Assembly (NCBI GenBank): GCA_910587725.1
Contig: CAJUNG010000018.1
Span: 1 to 30,499 of the forward strand
Direction of reading: 5' to 3'
Origin: an uncultured Bacilli bacterium
GTDB taxonomy: Bacteria > Bacillota_I > Bacilli_A > RF39 > UBA660
Length of the DNA: 30,499 nucleotides
Shown here piece after piece: positions 7,454 through 13,633 of the stretch; positions within the stretch are counted from its first letter, which is position 1, and the number at the start of each line of letters is the position of its first letter. The notes below the pieces were generated by a model. It saw only the letters and a list, made by a program, of their open reading frames with translations. It made no database searches and was not told the origin of the DNA. The position numbers and the translations under genes were made by a program.

Positions 7454-7696
7454 ATGAATCAAAATCAACCAGAAGCATTTGGAATGCCAGGAGGATTTCC
7501 ACCAATAATCAATCCAGCATGGAATCCAAACAACTGGAATCAACAACAAGAAATTAGAAATTTAGAAAATAGAGTGACACGTTTGGAAAGAGAAACAAGA
7601 CGTCTACAAAATCAAGTAGCAAGATTAGAGCAAGGATTTCCTGTTCCTTTGAGAGATACAACCAGCTATCAAGCAGATAGCTATCACATGATGTAA
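7454..7696 (+). CDS. Small coiled-coil protein, candidate spore coat component
   Basis: The 80-residue product has an N-terminal Asn/Pro/Gly-rich region (about 1-30), then a classic heptad coiled coil (about 33-60, with LENRVTRLERETRRLQNQV), and a short polar tail. It has no signal or membrane segment. Small Pro/Asn-rich proteins with a coiled coil occur among coat and exosporium proteins. The sigma-K-like promoter just upstream supports late mother-cell expression. AAAGGTGAG precedes the ATG. A terminator follows. I do not recognise a named family, so the coat role is inference. Confidence 0.7.
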   Translation: MNQNQPEAFGMPGGFPPIINPAWNPNNWNQQQEIRNLENRVTRLERETRRLQNQVARLEQGFPVPLRDTTSYQADSYHMM

Positions 7697-7705
7697 AATT
7701 CAAGT

Positions 7706-7732
7706 ACTTGTTAATTTTTAGCAAGTTTTTTT
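7706..7732 (+). terminator. Terminator of the small coat-like gene
   Basis: ACTTG (7706-7710) pairs with CAAGT (7722-7726), followed by seven T. The stem is short, so strength is moderate. Confidence 0.6.
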
Positions 7733-7843
7733 ATTGTCTTTTCAGCCATCAAAATAAATTTGTGTAAAAAATTGGTATCGTTAGAAATTAATGGGAAACA
7801 ATATAATTAGAAAAAGCTACGAAGAATCATAGCTTTAAATCAA

Positions 7844-8479
7844 TTAGTTCGATAAAAGAATTTGTTTAATCGAAATATATGCACCTAAAGAAGCAAGGAT
7901 TGTACCAATAAGCAAGACACTTGGAGAGATATCTCCTGTTGGTGGATTCTCTACATCAGTTGCACCTGGATTAGTTGGTGTCGGACTTTGACTCGGTACT
8001 ACCGGCGGTGTTGGTGTTGGCGTAATATCGTCTAACTCATGAATACAAATTTCTACTCGGAAGATATTGGTCTTTTCATCAAAATATTGAATCTCTGATG
8101 CTGTTCTAGTTGGATTCATTCGAAGACGAAAACCAGTAAAAGAAATTTCTGCATCTTGTTTTATCCCTGGATATTGTCCTTGAAAATAACTAAGGTGTTC
8201 TGGACTTAAAATAATCGATAACAAACTAATCACCGAATTATATGTATCACTAGAAAAACCACCATCTTCTGAAAATGTTAAAATTATAAAGTCTTGACTG
8301 ACCGACTTAAGCATTTTGACATTATCCGTAGTAAGTAGCAACACTGAACCACTCGTCGTAGATTTTAATGTCTCCTTTTGCTCACTGGTTAAACTACTGG
8401 TTAAAATAGGACTGGCAAGTACACGAACACGGGGAAATAAAAGCGATAAGCAAAAAAGGGACAACCATACTTTTTTCAT
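7844..8479 (-). CDS. Secreted protein with C-terminal anchor, probable forespore gene
   Basis: The 211-residue protein has a Sec signal peptide (residues 1-22, cleavage near LAS-PI), a globular region (about 25-150) and a Thr/Pro-rich linker (151-176). It ends with NPPTGD (178-183), a hydrophobic helix (187-203) and a short tail with one Lys. That end looks like a degenerate sortase sorting signal or a simple membrane anchor; the usual basic tail is nearly absent. No enzymatic motif is recognised. AAGGAGG lies seven bases before the ATG. A sequence matching the sigma-F consensus precedes it, suggesting export from the forespore into the intermembrane space. Its partner is unknown. Confidence 0.75.
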   Translation of the reverse strand: MKKVWLSLFCLSLLFPRVRVLASPILTSSLTSEQKETLKSTTSGSVLLLTTDNVKMLKSVSQDFIILTFSEDGGFSSDTYNSVISLLSIILSPEHLSYFQGQYPGIKQDAEISFTGFRLRMNPTRTASEIQYFDEKTNIFRVEICIHELDDITPTPTPPVVPSQSPTPTNPGATDVENPPTGDISPSVLLIGTILASLGAYISIKQILLSN

Positions 8480-8498
8480 AAATTCCTCCTTTCAGTTT

Positions 8499-8528
8499 TA
8501 GTATTCCCGAGAGAAAAAAAAGCTATAC
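8499..8528 (-). promoter_or_regulatory. Sigma-F-like promoter of the secreted-protein gene
   Basis: On the minus strand GTATA (8528-8524) and GGGAATACTA (8508-8499) are separated by exactly 15 bases. They match every position of the published sigma-F form GywTA-N15-GGnrAnAyTw. Transcription would start near 8492, just before AAGGAGG. Confidence 0.6.
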
Positions 8529-8623
8529 TAAGAGGAAAAAAAGTTTTTAAATTTTATAATTTTTTTTTAAATAATTATTATTCTTAAAACTCTTTTATTT
8601 AAAAGGACATTGGTAAATTTTCA

Positions 8624-8653
8624 AATAATATTTACTACCAATTTACTACTTTA
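8624..8653 (+). repeat. Left inverted repeat of the AT-rich segment
   Basis: AATAATATT (8624-8632), then TACTACCAATTTACTAC (8633-8649), then TTTA. The 17-base core is identical to the reverse complement of 10055-10071, and the 9-base outer part matches 10073-10081 exactly. The copies differ by single-base gaps between these blocks. The core itself holds two ATTTACTAC-type half repeats. Confidence 0.8.
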
Positions 8654-8767
8654 TAAATAAACTTTGTTATATTAATGATGTTTATAACACGATAAAAAAA
8701 CGATTTATTTTCGTCTTTTTATTAATTATTAACTTAATATACAATTTAAATTTTCTATAATGCAAGC

Positions 8768-9133
8768 TTAATTATTTTTATTATCATTATTCCAAAATCT
8801 TTCAACATTAATTTGTTCTTTTTCATAAAAAGCATTAAATAAATTTATATTTAATGTGTTGCATATAGAACTTAAAACTATAAATACATCGGCAATTTCA
8901 TTTTCAACTGTATCATAATTTTTAATTTTACTTTTATCAATACACATATTTGTTTTTTCTTTTCTAATTGCTTTAGCAAGTTCTCCAACTTTTTCAATCA
9001 AAAGCAGCACTTCTTATTCTACTGGTTGATTCCCAAATCCTCTAATATCAATAACATTTTTTATATAATCTTGGATTTTATCTAATCCCATATTTTTATT
9101 TAATTGACTATATAAGTTTTTTTGATTTTTCAT
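8768..9133 (-). pseudogene. MazG-like nucleotide pyrophosphohydrolase, interrupted by a stop codon
   Basis: Read from the ATG at 9133 (GAGGT upstream), the frame encodes 39 residues ending GNQPVE, then TAA at 9014-9016. It continues in the same frame as EVLLLIEKVGELAKAIRKE and ENEIADVFIVLSSICNTLNI to 8768. The second part has the MazG-type EExxE...ExxD metal-binding pattern (EKVGE and ENEIAD), and the first part has the usual RGF that precedes it. Full length would be about 120 residues, normal for MazG-like dNTP pyrophosphohydrolases. The first Glu of the EExxE motif is Lys here, a further sign of decay. A GTG at 9010 could restart translation but has no good ribosome-binding site. An extended -10 (TGATATAAT, 9166-9158) lies upstream. 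Confidence 0.75.
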
Positions 9134-9157
9134 ATTCTATACCTCATTTACAATATA

Positions 9158-9166
9158 ATTATATCA
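9158..9166 (-). promoter_or_regulatory. Extended -10 promoter of the MazG-like pseudogene
   Basis: Minus-strand TGATATAAT, about 25 bases before the ATG. The -35 region is only T-rich. Confidence 0.45.
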
Positions 9167-9257
9167 TAAAAAATAAATATTAAAAATAAAAGCTAGAACA
9201 TTTTAATATTTTTAAATAGTAGAACAATTAACACAGACTCAATCAAAAAAATTTATG

Positions 9258-9285
9258 CTACATGCTACATGCTTCATTCTACATA
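9258..9285 (+). repeat. Tandem 7-base repeats
   Basis: Four consecutive 7-mers: CTACATG, CTACATG, CTTCATT, CTACATA. They directly abut the folded element. Two copies are perfect and two degenerate. Confidence 0.6.
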
Positions 9286-9394
9286 ATAAGGGTAATACTA
9301 TACCTTATTATGGCGAAGACTTAAGTGGCTACGCCACTAGTCTCGCCTTTATCAATAGGCACTCTTATACTGTGCAATGTCATAGTATTTTTTT
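9285..9394 (+). ncRNA. Strongly folded non-coding element, candidate structured RNA
   Basis: This is the longest non-coding stretch of the AT-rich segment (9134-9457). AATACTAT (9294-9301) pairs perfectly with ATAGTATT (9382-9389), closing a multibranch fold that runs into seven T on the plus strand (9388-9394). Inside are CCTtATT/AATAGG (9303-9309 with 9354-9359) and GCAC/GTGC (9359-9362 with 9372-9375). There is also a 15-pair arm: GGCG/CGCC, AGACT/AGTCT and AGTGGC/GCCACT (9312-9347), with two small bulges and a TAC loop. Alternatively AATAAGG (9285-9291) pairs with CCTTATT (9303-9309), which would exclude the closing stem. The T run favours plus-strand transcription, but I see no clear promoter. 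It matches no RNA family that I recognise and could instead be a DNA-level element. Confidence 0.45.
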
Positions 9395-9413
9395 AATATT
9401 TAAAATTAACAAA

Positions 9414-9441
9414 CAAAAAAATTACTGGCTATAAAGTAATT
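9414..9441 (-). terminator. Terminator of the 170-aa gene
   Basis: Minus-strand AATTACT (9441-9435) pairs with AGTAATT (9426-9420) and runs into T (9420-9414), 17 bases after the stop codon. Confidence 0.75.
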
Positions 9442-9457
9442 ATCCCAATAATTTTTA

Positions 9458-9970
9458 TTAATTCTTCCTTTTATTAAATATAGTTTTGATTAATTTTCTA
9501 ATACCTTTTTCTTGTTTAAATCCAGCAGGTAAGTCCACACCTTCTGGCAACTCCATTTTTATATGACCTTGTTTAAACCAAAAAAAATCTTCTAATGAAC
9601 ACATTTTGAAGTCAAGCAATCCGCATTGTAATACCATATTCATATTCTCTTTTCTTTCTTCTGGTATCATAGAATTAAATCTCTGTGCAATATTATTTCT
9701 TTCTTCTATAATGCTTTGACCTAATGCAATAGTTTCTTCTTCTGATAAATCTTTAACTTCATTATAATTTATCATCCAATCAGTGCCTTTAAAAAATTCA
9801 ATTTCTTCTGGTGCTTCAAATGTAACAAATTCATATCTATTGCTATCATCAATAATAACTATACCATTGCCAAATACTTTTATAGATGCTGGTATTGCTA
9901 GACCAATTTGATTCAAATAGGCAATATCATTTTTTTGAACATATACAGCATTATCAGTAATTATTTTCAT
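9458..9970 (-). CDS. Unrecognised 170-aa protein
   Basis: I do not recognise the family. The protein starts MKIITDNAVYVQKNDIAY and has a beta-rich N-terminal half (to about 70). A helical middle follows, with LSEEETIALGQSIIEERNNIAQRF (about 78-101), and then a Cys-containing segment (MVLQCGLLDFKMCSLEDFFWFKQGH). The tail is basic (KLIKTIFNKRKN). There is no signal peptide or membrane segment. A TTG two codons upstream is rejected because AAGGAGG lies eight bases before the ATG at 9970. It has its own terminator and sits inside the inverted-repeat-bounded AT-rich segment, so it is probably accessory cargo. Confidence 0.7.
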   Translation of the reverse strand: MKIITDNAVYVQKNDIAYLNQIGLAIPASIKVFGNGIVIIDDSNRYEFVTFEAPEEIEFFKGTDWMINYNEVKDLSEEETIALGQSIIEERNNIAQRFNSMIPEERKENMNMVLQCGLLDFKMCSLEDFFWFKQGHIKMELPEGVDLPAGFKQEKGIRKLIKTIFNKRKN

Positions 9971-10049
9971 ATACAAAACCCTCCTTAAGTAGTTAGTATT
10001 ATATCAACAATTTTTAAATAATTCAATAATTTTGAAAAGAAACTTCATT

Positions 10050-10081
10050 TAAAGGTAGTAAATTGGTAGTACAATATTATT
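10050..10081 (-). repeat. Right inverted repeat of the AT-rich segment
   Basis: Reverse complement of the left repeat: the core at 10055-10071 and the outer 9-mer at 10073-10081, with one extra base (10072) between them and one (10054) on the inner side. Confidence 0.8.
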
Positions 10082-10135
10082 AAAAGCTTATATATTCTTC
10101 CAAAAATAAACACTTTATACCAAAATTCAAAACTC

Positions 10136-11203
10136 TTATTTTAAAGATTTAGAGAAAAACAAATAAAATAGAAATACCGCAAGCATCATAAAAATCAGCA
10201 CCGTAAAAAAGCATAAAATTCTACTTGTAGGAAAAATAAAGAAATGTTCTAAAATGAGCAATAGAATTCCAATGATAAGTGTACGAATCAAAACATCAAA
10301 GATGAAACGAACAGTATCTTCATAATCCAAATGATATTTTTGATGAAGAAAATACAAGATAAGAAAGAAAAAAACAAAATAAGAAAGAATTTGAGAAAGA
10401 ATACAACCGTAAAATGCAGGAAGCGATATATGATAAAAAGCAAGCGCTAGTGGTTTTTTTAACAAAAAATTAATCACAAAGGCAAACATGCTAGACTTAA
10501 GTAAAATACGATAATCCTTTCTTTTACATAAAAGTAAAGAAAAAAAGAAGAGAAAAGAAAATAAGGGAATTTCTAAAGCTAATAAAGAATAAACAAAAGA
10601 ATGATAAAAAAAGTCTCCATAAATTACTGTCCAAACAGCTTCTGATAGTAAACTAATAAAGATAGTCACGGGAAAAATCAGAAAAAAGGTACGTTCTAAT
10701 CGATGAGGAAGAGAAAAATAACTAGAAAAATCATGATGTTTTTTGAAAATCAAAAAACAAAAAGGAACCACAAACAAAAGATTTAAATGAAATCCCCAAA
10801 CCGAAATAATTTGCGTAAGACTCCAAGCATTTAAACTAGAATATCCACATCCTGCAAAAATCGAAGGTAAGAAAATCACATCCAAAAGTCCTGTCACAAT
10901 CAAATAAACGATAGGAAAAAGAATAGGAAAACAAAGATAAATAAACTTTAAAATTAAAGATAAAGTTCGGACCTCTTGCCCACGTTTTCTTTTGAATAAA
11001 GAAGGATTCTTTCGCATTTGATAAATAAGATAACAAAAAGATAGCAAAATACCAAAAAGAAAAAAGAACAAATAAAACACCATCGGAAAAAAAACACTTT
11101 CTTTATTTTTAAATAGCAAATAAAGAAGTTGAGGAAAAAAGATTCCCAATCCCAAAATAAGAAGATAAAACAAATATTTCTTTTTCACTTTTAATTTTTT
11201 CAT
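10136..11203 (-). CDS. Polytopic membrane protein, possible shortened SpoVB/MurJ-type flippase
   Basis: The 355-residue protein has about ten hydrophobic helices. From residue about 85 the pattern resembles the second lobe of MurJ/SpoVB/MATE-type flippases. It has a helix beginning FPILFPIVYLIVTGLLDVIFLP, then a loop with CGYSSLNA, and later IFPVTIFISLLSEAVWTVIYG, which is like the 'lPl.i.l..l..pi...lfG' helix of that family. Family members usually have 450-550 residues and 12-14 helices, so about four N-terminal helices seem absent. No upstream coding remnant is present. It starts 27 bases after cse60 with AGGTAG before the ATG, so the two form a small operon. The sporulation neighbour fits a spore-envelope role, but the family call is tentative. 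Confidence 0.6.
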   Translation of the reverse strand: MKKLKVKKKYLFYLLILGLGIFFPQLLYLLFKNKESVFFPMVFYLFFFLFGILLSFCYLIYQMRKNPSLFKRKRGQEVRTLSLILKFIYLCFPILFPIVYLIVTGLLDVIFLPSIFAGCGYSSLNAWSLTQIISVWGFHLNLLFVVPFCFLIFKKHHDFSSYFSLPHRLERTFFLIFPVTIFISLLSEAVWTVIYGDFFYHSFVYSLLALEIPLFSFLFFFSLLLCKRKDYRILLKSSMFAFVINFLLKKPLALAFYHISLPAFYGCILSQILSYFVFFFLILYFLHQKYHLDYEDTVRFIFDVLIRTLIIGILLLILEHFFIFPTSRILCFFTVLIFMMLAVFLFYLFFSKSLK

Positions 11204-11230
11204 TCACTACCTACGACTTCTAACATTTTT

Positions 11231-11401
11231 TTAAGAATAAATAATCATTGCCGAAAAACAATAGATTTGCTCTTCTCCCGAAACACAAATCGCGACTTGA
11301 TATTTAATCTCGACAACATCAATTTCATTATCACATAAAAAGTCATTGATTGCAAGTTCTAAATCTTTTTCATGATTTTCATCAAATATCTTCACTTTCA
11401 T
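11231..11401 (-). CDS. cse60: Sporulation protein Cse60 family (DUF2758)
   Basis: A 56-residue protein beginning MKVKIFDENHEKDLE and ending EEQIYCFSAMIIYS. I recognise these stretches, together with IKYQVA in the middle, as the Cse60 family. In Bacillus subtilis cse60 is a sigma-E-controlled sporulation gene of unknown function. AGGTGAT lies five bases before the ATG. A membrane-protein gene follows in the same direction, 27 bases downstream. A TTGACA promoter lies upstream. No clear sigma-E promoter is visible, so sporulation control of this copy is not shown by the sequence. Confidence 0.85.
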   Translation of the reverse strand: MKVKIFDENHEKDLELAINDFLCDNEIDVVEIKYQVAICVSGEEQIYCFSAMIIYS

Positions 11402-11422
11402 CTAAATCACCTAAAAATAGCA

Positions 11423-11451
11423 TAAATAGTAAAACAGAAAAATAATGTCAA
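11423..11451 (-). promoter_or_regulatory. Candidate promoter of cse60
   Basis: Minus-strand TTGACA (11451-11446) is followed after 17 bases by TATTTA (11428-11423). The -35 is perfect and the -10 moderate. Confidence 0.45.
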
Positions 11452-11499
11452 AAAAGAAAGAAAATATCTTCCAATGATATTTTTTTAGTGTTACTTGAC

Positions 11500-11529
11500 A
11501 AAAAAAAGGAATCACTTTTAGTGAACTCC
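11500..11529 (-). terminator. Terminator of the D,D-carboxypeptidase gene
   Basis: Minus strand: TCACT pairs with AGTGA around AAA, extended by GGA/TCC after a small mismatch, then eight T (11507-11500). The TAA stop lies in the loop. Confidence 0.7.
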
Positions 11530-12678
11530 CGTAATCATATTTTTAATAAAATCTCCCCAGAGGCTTAAAAAAGAGACTTTCGAAGCATCTTCTGAAACCG
11601 TTAAAGGAACTTCTTTGATGACATTACCACTAGCGTTCTTGACAGATAATTTTCCTACAACGTCTCCCCTCTTTACAGGTAACTTTACATCATTAATATT
11701 GACATCATATTGAAAATTTTGATTTTCATCCGTCTTTTTCAAAAGGACAAAAACTTCTTCTTTAGGAACAATTAAAATTTTATCCGTATTCGCTTTATCA
11801 ATTTTTAATTCCTTAACAACTTCTGTTTTATCTTTCAGAACCTGTGATTTATAATTGTTAAATCCATAATCTAAAAGAGAAGTTGTTTCTGTATTTCGAA
11901 TCGCTGCTGTTTCTTCTCCAAGAACTACCGCCAAAAGACGTAGATTGTTCTTTTTAGAAGTCACTGCCATACAATACTTAGCTGCATCGGTATGTCCAGT
12001 CTTTAAACCATCCGCTCCTTCATAAAAACGAATGAGCTTATTAGTATTCACTAACCAAAATTTATTTGGCGTATCTACTCTTAAGTAATCCTCATAAACA
12101 GAAGAAAACTCTAAAATCGTCGGATGTTCTAATAATAAGTGCCTCCCAATTGTGGCTAAATCCCTAGCACTAGAATAATGATTCTCCTCATCTAATCCAG
12201 TACAATTCACAAAATTCGTATGACTAAGACCTAATTCTTTCGCTTTATCATTCATCATCGTAACAAATTTTGCTTCACTTCCCGCAATATATTCTGCCAT
12301 TGCTACTGTTGCATCGTTAGCACTCGCCATAGAAATTCCCTTCATTAAGTCACGAACACTCATAACTTCATTCGGAGTAAGCCAAATCTGACTTCCTCCA
12401 AACCCCGAAGCATTACTACTTACTTGCACCTTATCTTCCCATTTAATTTTCCCTGATTCTATAGCCTCTAAAATTAAAACTTGACTCATCATCTTCGTCA
12501 TCGAAGCAACAGCAACCTCTTCATCAATATCCTTCTCGAATAGAATTTCTCCACTAGTCACTTCCATCAATAATCCACTTCTTGCCCCGGCAATCAAATT
12601 CTCCTCCGCATCGACTAAACCAGGACAATTAATTCCTAACAAACAAAAAAAACTAAATAGTACTACTAACTTCTTCAT
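11518..12678 (-). CDS. Serine-type D-alanyl-D-alanine carboxypeptidase (PBP5/DacF family)
   Basis: This penicillin-binding protein trims the terminal D-Ala of peptidoglycan stem peptides outside the cell. The 386-residue product has a signal peptide (1-24, cleavage near VDA-EE) and all three catalytic motifs: SMTK (59-62), SAN (119-121) and KTG (226-228). A C-terminal PBP5 beta domain follows (about 275-365), ending in an amphipathic helix (LSLWGDFIKNMI) that anchors it to the membrane face. The length is typical. The family includes the vegetative DacA and the sporulation DacF and DacB; I cannot tell which this is, so I leave the symbol blank. It is divergent from the VanY-like gene, which acts on the same substrate. 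Confidence 0.93.
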   Translation of the reverse strand: MKKLVVLFSFFCLLGINCPGLVDAEENLIAGARSGLLMEVTSGEILFEKDIDEEVAVASMTKMMSQVLILEAIESGKIKWEDKVQVSSNASGFGGSQIWLTPNEVMSVRDLMKGISMASANDATVAMAEYIAGSEAKFVTMMNDKAKELGLSHTNFVNCTGLDEENHYSSARDLATIGRHLLLEHPTILEFSSVYEDYLRVDTPNKFWLVNTNKLIRFYEGADGLKTGHTDAAKYCMAVTSKKNNLRLLAVVLGEETAAIRNTETTSLLDYGFNNYKSQVLKDKTEVVKELKIDKANTDKILIVPKEEVFVLLKKTDENQNFQYDVNINDVKLPVKRGDVVGKLSVKNASGNVIKEVPLTVSEDASKVSFLSLWGDFIKNMITGVH

Positions 12679-12784
12679 ACTTCACCTCTTAATTCACTAT
12701 ATTCTTAAAAAAAGAAGATTACCACAAAAGATAACATAAGGAAAAAAAGATAACGTAAAATAGTACAAATGAGGTGATGTTATT

Positions 12785-13600
12785 TTGAAAAAATTATTAC
12801 TTATTCCTGGTCTTTTCCTCATCATCCTCTTCCTGTTTTTTCTATTTCCAAAAAAAGGAGAAAGGAAATATGACCATATGGAAGCAAATTATATAAAGTA
12901 TACCTTCTATGATAAAACCCGCGAAGAAAGATATAAAAAATATCAAGAAAAAAATCCCAATTTAAAGGATATCGATATCATTACTAGAGTCAATCTTGAC
13001 TTAGATTTTCCTCCCTTTAGTAAAACATCTTTAGCCTACAACATTGGAAGTCCATTAGTATTTGTGAATAAATATCACTATTTGCAAGAAAATTATGTGC
13101 CTGAATCGTTAGAAACCGTCGAAATTTGTTCTGCAAGTAACAAACTGTTAGTGAAAGAAGCCAAAGTAGCCTTTGAAGAACTGTGTAAAGAGGCCAAAAA
13201 AGAAAATCTAAAAATCCGTTTAGTTTCTAGTTATCGTTCTTACGAGTATCAACAAAATTTATACAATTCTTACAAGGAAAAAGATGGGGAACAAATGGCA
13301 GATACCTATTCTGCAAGGGCAGGATTTTCTGAACACCAAACAGGGTTATCTATGGATATCGATAATGAAGTCACTACTTTTGAAAACTTTGAAGAAACAA
13401 AAGAATTTGAATGGATGCAAAACAATGCCCATCATTATGGATTCATCTTAAGATACCCTAAAGGAAAAGAAGAAGTTACTGGATATACTTATGAATCTTG
13501 GCATTATCGTTATGTAGGAAAAAGTGTAGCAACCTACATCAAAGAAAATGATTTAACACTTGACGAATACATTGCCAGAAGTGACACGAAAAAGGAATAA
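12785..13600 (+). CDS. VanY/LdcB-like D,D- or L,D-carboxypeptidase (peptidase M15B)
   Basis: A zinc peptidase that removes terminal D-alanine from peptidoglycan peptides. The 271-residue protein has an N-terminal membrane anchor (about 4-22). Its M15B domain carries SYRS (149-152), SEHQTGLSMDI with zinc ligands His184 and Asp191, and ESWHYRY with Glu237 and zinc ligand His240. The start is a TTG: GAGGTGAT lies eight bases upstream and the only nearby ATG in frame would remove the membrane anchor. It is divergent from the D,D-carboxypeptidase and convergent with the sigma-like pair. D,D versus L,D specificity cannot be read from sequence. Confidence 0.9.
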   Translation: MKKLLLIPGLFLIILFLFFLFPKKGERKYDHMEANYIKYTFYDKTREERYKKYQEKNPNLKDIDIITRVNLDLDFPPFSKTSLAYNIGSPLVFVNKYHYLQENYVPESLETVEICSASNKLLVKEAKVAFEELCKEAKKENLKIRLVSSYRSYEYQQNLYNSYKEKDGEQMADTYSARAGFSEHQTGLSMDIDNEVTTFENFEETKEFEWMQNNAHHYGFILRYPKGKEEVTGYTYESWHYRYVGKSVATYIKENDLTLDEYIARSDTKKE

Positions 13601-13633
13601 CAAGGAAAAATTACTTGTTACTCCTTCTTTTTC
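13594..13633. terminator. Bidirectional terminator between the VanY-like gene and the sigma-like pair
   Basis: GGA-TAACAAG (13594-13604) pairs with CTTGTTA-TCC (13614-13624) with one mismatch. T-rich sequence follows on the plus strand and A-rich sequence precedes it. It contains the plus-strand stop and overlaps the minus-strand stop (13611-13613). Confidence 0.75.

Larger units (their letters stand above)
8624..10081. mobile_element. 1.46-kb AT-rich segment bounded by ~30-bp inverted repeats
   Basis: The segment lies between two near-identical inverted copies of a ~30-bp sequence (8624-8653 and 10050-10081). Inside are a nonsense-disrupted MazG-like gene, a folded non-coding element and an unrecognised 170-aa gene. 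Composition is even more AT-rich than the flanks. No transposase or integrase is encoded, so if mobile it is non-autonomous. Target-site duplications are not clear. Calling it a mobile element is inference from the repeats, the accessory content and gene decay. Confidence 0.4.

Noticed and set aside
9258..9285. CRISPR array
   Set aside because: The units are only seven bases, contiguous and without spacers; no cas genes are present.
9294..9389. Retron-like layout (inverted end repeats around nested stems)
   Set aside because: No reverse transcriptase is encoded nearby on either strand, and the conserved branching-G context is not evident.
8624..10081. Prophage or integrative element attachment sites
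   Set aside because: The boundary repeats are inverted, not direct, and there is no integrase or tRNA gene.
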